This document shows positions 29,843 through 39,430 of a stretch of 64,000 bases of DNA, piece after piece (the stretch's first letter is position 1; the number at the start of each line of letters is the position of its first letter). The position numbers and the translations under genes are program-made. Source of the DNA: Pseudomonadota bacterium (lineage in GTDB: Bacteria; Pseudomonadota; Gammaproteobacteria; Xanthomonadales; Wenzhouxiangellaceae); NCBI GenBank assembly GCA_013285445.1, contig CP053448.1, forward strand, positions 620,001-684,000, written 5' to 3'. The notes under the pieces were generated by a model. It saw only the letters and a list, made by a program, of their open reading frames with translations. It ran no database searches and had not been told where the DNA came from.

Positions 29843-30841
29843 ATGAGACAGTCTTTGGTGACCATCACGGCCGGATGCCTGCTTGTCGCGACGGCCGGCA
29901 TTGCAGGGTCTGCCAGGGCCGATGATCAGGCCGGGTCCGTCGAGCGGACCTTCGATCTGCAGTTTGAATCAGCGGTGCTGGCCCGCAAGGGTGAGAGTGT
30001 CCTGACCCATGCCGAGGTCGATGCCTACATGAGCCAGATTCCCGAACAGCACCGGGCCGGCGTGCTGTTCGACCGCGAGCGAATCTCGCGGCTGATGGAG
30101 AATCTGATGCTCAAACGCCAGGTGGTCTCCGAGGCTGTCGCCGCCGGCTTTCATGCCCGACCCGATACGCAGGCCAAGCTCTACCACGCCCTGGTCGAAG
30201 CCCTGACCAGTATCTACCTCGATCACTACGTTGACACCAACGATGCCGAGAGCTACGAGGCGCGCGCGCGCGAGCTCTACCTGCTCGATCCGAAGCGTTT
30301 CGCGGGACCTGATCGTCTCGACTTCGCGCATATTCTCATTGTCGATGAACCGGGCCGGGAACTGGCCGCGATGCGACGCATCATCGAAATCTACGAGCAG
30401 GTTTCCGAGCAGCCGGCGGCGTTTTCCGAGCTGGCTGTCGAGCACTCCGGGGACCCGTCGGTCGAGGACAATGCGGGTGTGTATTCCGATGTCGCTGTCA
30501 ATGAGCTGGACGAGCGGTTTGCCGATCACCTGCTGGATGTCGAACCCGGGCAGATTACCGAACCGTTCCTGACGCGGTTCGGCTGGCACGTCGCCCGGCT
30601 CGATGCGATCAAAGAATCCGTGCCGGAATCCTTCGAGGCGGTCCGGGATCGCGCCATTGAAACCGTGCGCGAGGAACATCGCGCGGAACTGCGTGATGAG
30701 TATCTCAAGCGGCTCAATCAGTCCGGTTCCTGGGAGTTCGTGGAAGGCGGCCTGGATGCGCTGCTGGCCCGCTACGGCGTCGCTCCTGGCGCGGATGGCG
30801 CGCTTCAGTCGGCGGTGCCGCTGGAAGAGACCGGCCCCTGA
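29843..30841 (+). CDS. Periplasmic parvulin-type peptidyl-prolyl isomerase
   Basis: This 332-residue protein has a signal peptide (about 1-27, cut after GSARA). A SurA-N-like helical region follows (VLARKGESVLTHAEVDAYMS and MENLMLKRQVVSEAVAAGF), then a PpiC-type rotamase domain (about 160-260) with FAHILIVDE, FSELAVEHSGDPSVEDNAG and EPGQITEPFLTRFGWHVARL. It assists proline isomerisation during folding of exported proteins. The ATG at 29843 gives the signal peptide; an earlier in-frame ATG does not. It lies 54 bases after the Ig-like exported protein, so the two may be cotranscribed. Confidence 0.85.
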   Translation: MRQSLVTITAGCLLVATAGIAGSARADDQAGSVERTFDLQFESAVLARKGESVLTHAEVDAYMSQIPEQHRAGVLFDRERISRLMENLMLKRQVVSEAVAAGFHARPDTQAKLYHALVEALTSIYLDHYVDTNDAESYEARARELYLLDPKRFAGPDRLDFAHILIVDEPGRELAAMRRIIEIYEQVSEQPAAFSELAVEHSGDPSVEDNAGVYSDVAVNELDERFADHLLDVEPGQITEPFLTRFGWHVARLDAIKESVPESFEAVRDRAIETVREEHRAELRDEYLKRLNQSGSWEFVEGGLDALLARYGVAPGADGALQSAVPLEETGP

Positions 30842-30895
30842 TACCGCTGCTGACCGCAAGCGAACGCTGAAGCATCACGAGAGCGCGGGATTCCG

Positions 30896-31657
30896 GTGCG
30901 CGTACTGCCGCAACTGATCGCGCGCGATATCGCCTCGCGCCTGATCGGGAGCTACAGCGGCTGGGTCTGGGTGGTGCTCAACCCGCTGCTCCTGCTGGCC
31001 GTCTACGCCTTTGTCTTTGGCCTGATCTTCCGCGCGCGGGTGCCGGCCGGTCTGGACATGCCGTTCATTGCCTGGCTGGCCGTCGCGCTTTGGCCCTGGC
31101 TGATGTTCTCCGAGGGTGTGCTGCGCGGCGCCCAGGCCATACGCGAACACGCCGCGCTGATCTCCAAGGTTGCACTACGCCGCGAGCTGCTGGTCGTCTC
31201 GTCGGTCAGCGCGGTCTTCCTGCTTCACCTGGCCGGTTATCTGGGTGTGCTGCTGGTGCTCCAGCTCACGGCCACCGCGATCAGCTGGCTGGCGCTGGGC
31301 AACCTGCTGTTTCACCTGGCCACGCTCTATGTTTTCGCCGCTGGTCTGGCGCTGGCCCTGGCCGCGCTGCAGGTGTTCGTGCGTGATCTCGAGCAGGCGG
31401 TGCCGACGCTGTTCATGTTCTGGTTCTTTCTCACCCCCATTCTATACGCGCCTGATTTTCTGCCTGGCGATATGGGCCAGTGGCTGCAGCTCAACCCGGT
31501 AACCTGGTGGATGGAAGGCATCCGTTCGGCGCTGCTTCACGGTCAGCGCCTGCCGGGCATGGATGCCCTCTGGCTGGTCGGTTTTGCAGCGTTGTCGGGC
31601 TGGGGCGGGCTGGCGCTCTTTCGCCGTCTCTGCCCCCATTTCGAGGACTTCCTGTGA
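30896..31657 (+). CDS. wzm: Polysaccharide ABC transporter permease (Wzm/KpsM type)
   Basis: This 253-residue ABC-2 permease has six hydrophobic segments: about 20-45, 53-75, 105-130, 138-165, 170-188 and 220-240. Features include SYSGWVWVVLNPLLLLAVYAFV near the N-terminus and FFLTPILYAPDFLP before the last helices, both standard for O-antigen/capsule exporters. The GTG at 30896 starts MRVLPQLIARDIASRL. Its stop overlaps the GTG of the ATPase gene. It begins a six-gene block of polysaccharide functions. Confidence 0.87.
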   Translation: MRVLPQLIARDIASRLIGSYSGWVWVVLNPLLLLAVYAFVFGLIFRARVPAGLDMPFIAWLAVALWPWLMFSEGVLRGAQAIREHAALISKVALRRELLVVSSVSAVFLLHLAGYLGVLLVLQLTATAISWLALGNLLFHLATLYVFAAGLALALAALQVFVRDLEQAVPTLFMFWFFLTPILYAPDFLPGDMGQWLQLNPVTWWMEGIRSALLHGQRLPGMDALWLVGFAALSGWGGLALFRRLCPHFEDFL

Positions 31658-32835
31658 GCGCGCCGCTGCTTCGGGTTCAGGGGCTGAGCAAGCGCTATCC
31701 GCCCACCGCACAGCCGCGTGAGCGCCTGAAGGCGTTCTGGCAGATTCTGTGGCGCAATCGGGCCGAGGGGGGTATTGACGTGCTGACCGACATCGGCTTC
31801 GAGGTCCGTCCGGGCGAGTCGCTCGCCGTGATCGGCAGCAATGGTGCCGGCAAGTCCACGCTGCTCAAGCTGATCTCGGGCGTGCTGGCGCCGACCGCCG
31901 GCAGGGTTGAAAGAAACGGGACCTCGGCGGCGCTGCTGGAGCTCGGCGCCGGCTTCGACCCGGAATATACCGGGCTGGATAATCTGCGCATGAACGCCGC
32001 GCTGCTCGGGCTGTCGCGACGCCAGATCGACGAGCGGCTCGACGACATCCTCGCCTTTGCCGATATCGGTGCCTCGATCGACGAGCCGGTCAAGCACTAC
32101 TCGTCCGGCATGGTCGTGCGCCTCGGGTTTGCTGTCGTCGCATCGGTACGACCGGATCTCCTGATCACCGACGAAGTGCTTGCCGTTGGCGACGAGTCGT
32201 TCCAGAAGAAATGCATCCGCTGGATCGAGGGCTATCTCGACGCCGGCGGCACGCTGCTGATGGTTTCGCACAACATGTACCAGGTCCAGAAGCTGTGCCG
32301 ACACGCGATCTGGCTGGACGGCGGTCGGGCCCGGGCCATGGGGGATGTGTTCGATGTCACCCAGTCCTACCTGGCCTGGCACGAGCGCAAGGACGCGCGC
32401 CAGCAGACCCGGCAGACCCGGGCCACGGTGCGGGCCCCGTATCGGGTTGACCGACTGCTGATCAACGGCGCCTCCGACACTGAAGTCGTGCTGGAGCATG
32501 GTGACGGTCTGCGCATTCACCTTGAGCTGGTTTCACCCGAGGGCCGGCCACCGGCGGCCCTGATCGGGCTGGTGCGGGTAGACGGTACGCCGGTCTATGG
32601 CGTGGCGACCGACCATGACGGCGTGGTGCCCGAGCCGCTGGCCGACGATCGTTTCGCCATCGTGCTCGACTTCCCCCGTCTGCCCCTGCTGCCGGGCGGG
32701 TACGCGGTGCGCGCCCACGCCCTCGATCCGGAAGGGCTCAGGCTGCATGACACGGTCGAGCGCCCCTTTACCGTACGCGGGCGCTCACGCGAACTTGGCC
32801 TGGTGCGCATCGAGCACAACTGGCGTTCGCCGTGA
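31654..32835 (+). CDS. wzt: Polysaccharide ABC transporter ATPase with C-terminal domain (Wzt type)
   Basis: This 393-residue ATPase has Walker A GSNGAGKST (61-69), a degenerate signature HYSSGMVVRLGFA as in Wzt/KpsT/TagH, and Walker B DLLITDEVLAVGD. After residue 245 comes a C-terminal beta-sandwich domain of about 145 residues (DGLRIHLELVSPEGRPP), the type that in Wzt proteins binds the modified end of the glycan. The GTG at 31654 overlaps the permease stop; the open frame continues upstream as a shadow. The presence of this domain suggests export of a chain-terminated polymer, inferred from characterised Wzt proteins. Confidence 0.88.
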   Translation: MSAPLLRVQGLSKRYPPTAQPRERLKAFWQILWRNRAEGGIDVLTDIGFEVRPGESLAVIGSNGAGKSTLLKLISGVLAPTAGRVERNGTSAALLELGAGFDPEYTGLDNLRMNAALLGLSRRQIDERLDDILAFADIGASIDEPVKHYSSGMVVRLGFAVVASVRPDLLITDEVLAVGDESFQKKCIRWIEGYLDAGGTLLMVSHNMYQVQKLCRHAIWLDGGRARAMGDVFDVTQSYLAWHERKDARQQTRQTRATVRAPYRVDRLLINGASDTEVVLEHGDGLRIHLELVSPEGRPPAALIGLVRVDGTPVYGVATDHDGVVPEPLADDRFAIVLDFPRLPLLPGGYAVRAHALDPEGLRLHDTVERPFTVRGRSRELGLVRIEHNWRSP

Positions 32836-33641
32836 CCGCCATCGTCGTCCCGATCTTCAACGCACCGGAGGCCACCCGGCGCTGCCTGGACGCGCTTGTA
32901 GCGACCGTGCCAGCGGATCAGCCGGTGGTATTGATTGACGATGCCTCAGACGATCCGGCGATCGAGTCGGTGCTGGCCGCTGTGCCGGAGCACTGGTACC
33001 GGGTGCGTAATGCGCGAAACCTGGGGTTCGTGGCCAGCGCGAATCTCGGCCTGGCGGTGACCGCCACGGCCAACGTGGTGCTGCTCAACGCCGACACCTG
33101 CGTCACTTCAGGCTGGCTAACGGCCATCGAGCGCTGTGCGGCCAGCGACAAGGGCATTGCCTCGGTTACGCCACTGACCAACAACGGCGAAATCGCCTCG
33201 ATCCCCGAATTCTGCCGGCCCAACCCATGGCCCGAGAATCCCGAACGCTGGGCATGTGCCTGTCGTCAGGCCGGCCCGCCAGACTATCCGGAGGTGCCCA
33301 CCGCGGTCGGCTTCTGCATGTTCCTCCGGCGTGACTGCCTGGATCGAATTGGCGTATTCGACGAGGCCGCGTTCGGACGCGGCTACGGCGAGGAAAACGA
33401 CTGGTGCCTGCGGGCGACAGCCGACGGCTGGCGACACGTCTTGTGTGACGATGCCTATGTCGCGCATCAGGGCAGTGCGAGCTTTGGTCCGCTGGGGATT
33501 CGGCCAGGCGGCCAGGCAATGGAGACCCTGCTGGCGCGCTACCCCGACTACATGGAGCGCGTTCGCGCCTTCATCGACGCCGATCCCATGGCCGAACGCC
33601 GGCACAGAATCATCGAGGCCTATCGTGCCGCAGCCGACTGA
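32832..33641 (+). CDS. Family 2 glycosyltransferase
   Basis: This 269-residue GT-A enzyme begins TAIVVPIFNAPEATRRCLDA with the nucleotide-binding LIDDASDD (about 35-42). It continues NARNLGFVASANLGLAV, the DXD-like motif VLLNADTCVT (about 80) and GYGEENDWCLRATADGWRH near 195. It starts at a GTG overlapping the wzt stop. It transfers a sugar from an NDP-sugar, substrate unknown, probably to the exported glycan. Confidence 0.87.
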   Translation: MTAIVVPIFNAPEATRRCLDALVATVPADQPVVLIDDASDDPAIESVLAAVPEHWYRVRNARNLGFVASANLGLAVTATANVVLLNADTCVTSGWLTAIERCAASDKGIASVTPLTNNGEIASIPEFCRPNPWPENPERWACACRQAGPPDYPEVPTAVGFCMFLRRDCLDRIGVFDEAAFGRGYGEENDWCLRATADGWRHVLCDDAYVAHQGSASFGPLGIRPGGQAMETLLARYPDYMERVRAFIDADPMAERRHRIIEAYRAAAD

Positions 33642-33756
33642 GTGACGGGTTACACCCTTCCGCGCCTGCGTTCAAATGGCGGATCTCGTCTCCAGGCGAT
33701 CGCGACCGGCCAGCCGAGCGGTTAAACTGATCGCGCACACAATTGACGGCCGCGAG

Positions 33757-34629
33757 ATGTCCGATCAACCCGCACTCGAATTCACCGGTGAGCGGTTCAC
33801 GCCGGAATGCGTTCGTGAAATCGCCTACGAGCACTGGCACCGCTATGCCTGGGCTGCCGGACTGGTCAGGGGCCGGCGCGTGCTCGATGCCGCCTGTGGT
33901 GAGGGCTACGGCAGTCAGCTTCTGGCCCGCACTGCCCGGTCGGTGACCGGCATCGACATCGACCAGGCCACGGTCGAACATGCGCGCAGCCGATACGGCA
34001 GCGAGCGCCTTGGCTTCGATTGCGGAGACTGCACGCGGCTGCCCTACGACGACGATGCCTTCGAGGTGGTCGTATCGTTCGAGACGCTCGAACATCTCGA
34101 GGCGCAGGACGACTTGCTCAGCGAGTTTCGCCGCGTGCTGCGTCCAGACGGCTTCGTGCTGCTGTCCTCGCCTGACCGCAGCATCTACAGCGATGAGCGC
34201 GGCTACGACAATCCGTTTCACGTGCGTGAGCTCTATCGGGATGAACTCGAGGCACTGCTGGCGCGTCACTTTTCCGCCTACCGGCTGTGGGGCCAGAAGC
34301 TGATGTTCGTCTCGGCGCTGTGGGCACTGGACGGACACGGCCCGAGTCAATGGCTGGTCGACGACAACGGTGTGGTCGCCGAGGCGGCGCGGCCAGGCTG
34401 GCCACCGGTCTATTTTCTGGCTGTGGCCAGCGCCGAGGAGCGCTATTTGCCCGCAGCGCCCGCGCAGTCGATGTATGGCGACCGCAGCGAGTCGGTGTAT
34501 CAACACTACAATGAGGAAGTGGCGCGTCACATTCGGGCCGGCCACCTCCTCGCCGAGCGCGAGGCGGAAATCGAGCGTTTGCGTGCGCGCCTCAAGCGCC
34601 CCTGGTGGCGGCGCCTGCTGGGACCATGA
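33757..34629 (+). CDS. SAM-dependent methyltransferase, glycan cluster
   Basis: This 290-residue class I methyltransferase has motif I VLDAACGEGYGSQLLA (about 44-59), GIDIDQATVEHAR, the post-I acidic loop and LRPDGFVLLSSPDRSIY (motif III). The N-terminus FTGERFTPECVREIAYEHWHRY matches sugar-modifying or polymer-terminating methyltransferases found in O-antigen loci. The C-terminus is a charged coiled tail (AEREAEIERLRARLKRPWWR). I chose the ATG at 33757; the frame opens earlier. Next to a Wzt with a C-terminal domain it could methylate the chain end (inference). Confidence 0.8.
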   Translation: MSDQPALEFTGERFTPECVREIAYEHWHRYAWAAGLVRGRRVLDAACGEGYGSQLLARTARSVTGIDIDQATVEHARSRYGSERLGFDCGDCTRLPYDDDAFEVVVSFETLEHLEAQDDLLSEFRRVLRPDGFVLLSSPDRSIYSDERGYDNPFHVRELYRDELEALLARHFSAYRLWGQKLMFVSALWALDGHGPSQWLVDDNGVVAEAARPGWPPVYFLAVASAEERYLPAAPAQSMYGDRSESVYQHYNEEVARHIRAGHLLAEREAEIERLRARLKRPWWRRLLGP

Positions 34630-35495
34630 ACAATACCGGTCCGCTTCATCCGCTCGACCGCGTCACCGCGGTCATCGTCAACTTCAACTCCGGTCGGTGG
34701 CTCGGTCGTTGCGTGCGCAGCCTGCGCGACCATGGTGCAGGCCGGCCGCCGGTGCTGGTCATCGACAACGCCTCGGATGACGGCAGCGTCGAGGAGCTGC
34801 CGGCGCTGCCGGGCATCCGGGTGCGGCGGGCGCACGGCAATCTCGGATTCGGACGCGGCGTCAATCAGGCGCTGCGCACGATCCGCACCGAATACCTGCT
34901 GATCATCAACCCCGATTGCCTGATTCTGCCGGCGGCCATTGAGCGCCTGATCGAGGAACTCGAGGCCTGCCCCGAAGCCGCGATGGTTTCCGGCCGGGTA
35001 TTCGACATGCGCGGCAGCGAGCAGCGCGGCAGCCGGCGGCGTTTGCCCACCCGTCGGCACGTGCTGGCCGAAATCAACCCGCTGGCCGGCCACAACGGTA
35101 TTGATCTGACCGCCGATCCGGCGCCGGACGGACCGATTGAAGTGGAGGCGGTCTCCGGCGCCTGCATGCTGATGCGCACTCAGGTGTTGCGTGACCTGGG
35201 GGGCTTCGACCCGGACTTTTATCTGCACTTCGAGGATCTCGATCTGATGGCCAGGCTCGCTCAGCACGGCTGGCGCATTCGGCTGGTTCCGTCGGTGTTC
35301 ATCTCCCACGCCGGCGGCGTGTCCTCGCGCCAGCGCCCGGTGCTGGTGATGCTGAACAAACATCGCGGGCTGTGGCGCTATCTGCGCAAGCACTGCGCCG
35401 GGGAATGGGTCTTCTGGAACCGCGCGCTGTGGTGGCTGATGATCGTCGTTCATGCCGCCTGCATGGTGCCGGTCACGTTGGTCCGGCGCCGGTGA
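34626..35495 (+). CDS. Family 2 glycosyltransferase (rhamnosyltransferase-like)
   Basis: This 289-residue protein begins VTAVIVNFNSGRWLGRCVRS, with VLVIDNASDDGSVEE, HGNLGFGRGVNQAL and the metal-binding INPDCLI, then VSGACMLMRTQVLRDLGGFD and FYLHFEDLDLMARL. This is the WcaA/rhamnosyltransferase-like GT2 pattern. A C-terminal amphipathic/hydrophobic stretch (ALWWLMIVVHAACMVPVTLV) could attach it to the membrane. The ATG overlaps the methyltransferase stop by four bases. Confidence 0.88.
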   Translation: MNNTGPLHPLDRVTAVIVNFNSGRWLGRCVRSLRDHGAGRPPVLVIDNASDDGSVEELPALPGIRVRRAHGNLGFGRGVNQALRTIRTEYLLIINPDCLILPAAIERLIEELEACPEAAMVSGRVFDMRGSEQRGSRRRLPTRRHVLAEINPLAGHNGIDLTADPAPDGPIEVEAVSGACMLMRTQVLRDLGGFDPDFYLHFEDLDLMARLAQHGWRIRLVPSVFISHAGGVSSRQRPVLVMLNKHRGLWRYLRKHCAGEWVFWNRALWWLMIVVHAACMVPVTLVRRR

Positions 35496-36325
35496 GCGAA
35501 GCACCCGTTGTCCTGCTGTTCGGGGCGAGCGGTCCGGCTGGCCGGGCGTTCATCGAGCGCACGGCAAACCAGGGCGTGCGCGTGCTGGCGGTCTCTCGGA
35601 ACCAACCGACTCGTTCGCTGCCGCACGTGACCTGGCTGCAGCACGACCTGAGCAGCGGGCCGGTGGACGTCCGCGCATCCACCCTGGTCAGCTTCGGACC
35701 ACTTCAGTTCGTGCTTGACCAGATGGACCGGACACCCTTTGTCGGGCGCATCGTCGCGATCAGCACCGCCAGCACGCGTTTCAAGCGGCATTCACCGGAC
35801 GCCGGCGAGCGCGCCCGGATGGCCGCGATTCAAGCGGCCGAAGAGCGGCTCGCAGCAGTGTCCGGGCAGCGCAACATCGTGCTGACCCTCATCAAGCCGA
35901 CCCTGATCTACGGTGGCGGTGACGGCAATGTTGACCGCGTTGCCGAGCTGGCCAAACGGCTGCCGTGGGTGCCGGTTGCCGGCCATGGACTGCGCGCGCC
36001 GGTTCACGCCGATGATCTTGCCCGGCTGGCCCATGCCTGCCTGGCGGTCGGCGGCGCCAGCGCCGGCACCTGGTGGCTTGCCGGCGGCGAGACGCTGGCG
36101 TATCCGGATATGGTTCGGCGCATTGCGGCGGCCCGCGGTCGCAGCGTGCGGGTCGTTGTCTTGCCTTGCTGGCTGCTGAAGATAGGGCTGCGCATCGCCC
36201 GGCTGGCGGGTCGACTGCGTGACGTCACGCCGGTCATGATCGAACGGCAGCGCATGGACCTGGTGGTCGACGACCAGCCCGCGCGCGAGCGCCTGGGCTG
36301 GAATCCGCGTCCGTTTCGCCCCTGA
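35492..36325 (+). CDS. NAD(P)-binding SDR-family protein, glycan cluster
   Basis: This 277-residue protein has an N-terminal Rossmann motif (LLFGASGPAGRAF, about 8-20), ending with the extended-SDR pattern LKPTLIYGGGDGNVDRVAEL and HADDLARLAHAC. A proper YxxxK catalytic pair is not obvious: the usual Tyr position reads AGERARMAAIQAAEE. It may therefore be a noncatalytic or atypical nucleotide-sugar epimerase/reductase. It starts at the GTG overlapping the preceding glycosyltransferase stop and is the last gene of the export block. Confidence 0.75.
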   Translation: MSEAPVVLLFGASGPAGRAFIERTANQGVRVLAVSRNQPTRSLPHVTWLQHDLSSGPVDVRASTLVSFGPLQFVLDQMDRTPFVGRIVAISTASTRFKRHSPDAGERARMAAIQAAEERLAAVSGQRNIVLTLIKPTLIYGGGDGNVDRVAELAKRLPWVPVAGHGLRAPVHADDLARLAHACLAVGGASAGTWWLAGGETLAYPDMVRRIAAARGRSVRVVVLPCWLLKIGLRIARLAGRLRDVTPVMIERQRMDLVVDDQPARERLGWNPRPFRP

Positions 36326-36369
36326 AAGGCCCCGGGCGGGCTCGGCGCCGCGGCAGATGACCCGAGCCG

Positions 36370-38037
<1,668 letters not shown>

Positions 38038-38150
38038 CGAAGCAATCCGTTGGGTGTGTTGCGAGTGCGAGAATGTGGGGGCGAGTGTAGCGGATTGCCA
38101 GTCGGTGGTGAGGGATCAGGGCGCCACCTGTTCGCCGCAGGCCAGGGTGG

Positions 38151-38359
38151 CATCCCCGACCGACGAGGCCGACTACGCCGTGTAGGTCGGGGTCGCATCC
38201 CCGACCGACGAGGCCGACTACGCGCTGTAGGTCGGGGTCGCATCCCCGACCGACGAGGCCGACTACGCGCTGTAGGTCGGGGTCGCATCCCCGACCGACG
38301 AGGCCGACTACGCGCTGTAGGTCGGGGTCGCATCCCCGACCGACGAGGCTGATCGACGC
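38151..38359. repeat. 45-bp REP-like tandem array in the ettA / OleD-like intergenic gap
   Basis: The 45-bp period is set by CATCCCCGAC at 38151, 38196, 38241, 38286 and 38331. Four complete units carry GTAG followed by a hairpin with 8-bp arms (GGTCGGGG / CCCCGACC, loop TCGCAT); the first copy is partial on its left, and the last decays after GACGAGGC. A GTAG foot before a hairpin is the hallmark of bacterial REP elements. The rest of the 370-base gap (38038-38150 and 38360-38407) shows no gene; I see no clear promoter box, though AATCGGAGATTC just before 38408 may contain the ribosome-binding site. Confidence 0.92.
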
Positions 38360-38407
38360 GGGCAATAGGGTAAGCTTGTCAACCGTCTTTAATCGGAGAT
38401 TCAAGCG

Positions 38408-39409
38408 ATGAAGGTCCTGGTAACCGGCGGCGGCGGCTTTCTCGGCCGGGCCATCGTCCGCCAGCTGCTCGACCGCGGCGACACGGTCACCACCATCAAC
38501 CGTTCCGACTACCCGGAGCTGGCGGAGCTCGGCGTGACCTGCCATCGCGGCGATATTGCCGACCGCGAGGCGGTCATGGTCGCGGCCGAGGGCGCCGACG
38601 CGGTCATCCACGTGGCCGCCAAAGCCGGCCCCGGACTGCGGGCCGCCGATTTCCTGGCGACCAATGTGGTGGGGACCGGCAACGTCATCGATGCCTGTCG
38701 TCGTCGCGGTATCGGCGTGCTGGTGCACACCTCCTCACCCAGCGTGGTGCATGCTGGAGTCGACATCGAAGGAGGCGACGAATCGCTGCCTTACCCCGAC
38801 CATTATGCCGCGCCGTATCCGGCAACCAAGGCCGAAGCCGAAATGCTGGTGCTTGGTGCCAGCGATGACCGCCTGAGGGCCTGCGCGCTGCGTCCGCACC
38901 TGATCTGGGGGCCGGGCGACAACCAGCTGCTGCCGCGGCTGATCGAGAAGAATCGTGCCGGTCGGCTGAAGCTGCCGGCGCCGGACAAGCGCATCGACAC
39001 GGTCTATATCGACAATGCGGCCCGGGCGCACCTGCTGGCGCTGGATAACCTGGCCGGGGCCGGTTCTGCCGCGGGGCGGGCGTATTTCATCTCGAATGGC
39101 GAACCGCGCGCGGTGCGCGACATGCTGGCTGCGCTGCTCGAAGCCGCCGGCGAAACACCGCGGATCGGTCATGCCCCGCGGGCCGTTGCGATGATTGCAG
39201 CAACGGTGACTGAGTGGCTCTGGCGAGGCCTCCGGCGGCGCGGCGATCCGCCGCTGTCGCGGTTCGTGGTCGAGCACCTGGCCACCGCGCACTGGTTCGA
39301 TCTGAGCGCGGCGCGGCGTGACCTCAGCTACAGCCCGGCGGTCAGTATCGACGAGGGACTGCGCCTGCTGCGCGATGCACAAGGCGGCCGGTTGTCAAGC
39401 ACACCATGA
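38408..39409 (+). CDS. OleD-like NAD(P)-dependent 3-beta-HSD-family reductase
   Basis: This 333-residue extended SDR has the nucleotide motif TGGGGFLGRAI (7-17), HVAAKAG near 70, HTSSPSVVH, and the catalytic Tyr-Lys pair in YAAPYPATKAEAE (about 137-149). ALRPHLIWGPGDNQLLPRLI and the VYIDNAARAH motif follow. These match OleD (2-alkyl-3-oxoalkanoate reductase of olefin biosynthesis) and NSDHL-type enzymes. No oleA, oleB or oleC lies nearby, so the pathway role is uncertain. It is the first gene downstream of the REP-like array. Confidence 0.72.
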   Translation: MKVLVTGGGGFLGRAIVRQLLDRGDTVTTINRSDYPELAELGVTCHRGDIADREAVMVAAEGADAVIHVAAKAGPGLRAADFLATNVVGTGNVIDACRRRGIGVLVHTSSPSVVHAGVDIEGGDESLPYPDHYAAPYPATKAEAEMLVLGASDDRLRACALRPHLIWGPGDNQLLPRLIEKNRAGRLKLPAPDKRIDTVYIDNAARAHLLALDNLAGAGSAAGRAYFISNGEPRAVRDMLAALLEAAGETPRIGHAPRAVAMIAATVTEWLWRGLRRRGDPPLSRFVVEHLATAHWFDLSAARRDLSYSPAVSIDEGLRLLRDAQGGRLSSTP

Positions 39410-39430
39410 GTGACCGGGTAGACTGCCGGG

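Noticed and set aside
38151..38359. Possible CRISPR array
   Set aside because: The whole 45-bp unit is conserved with no variable spacers, and no cas genes are present.
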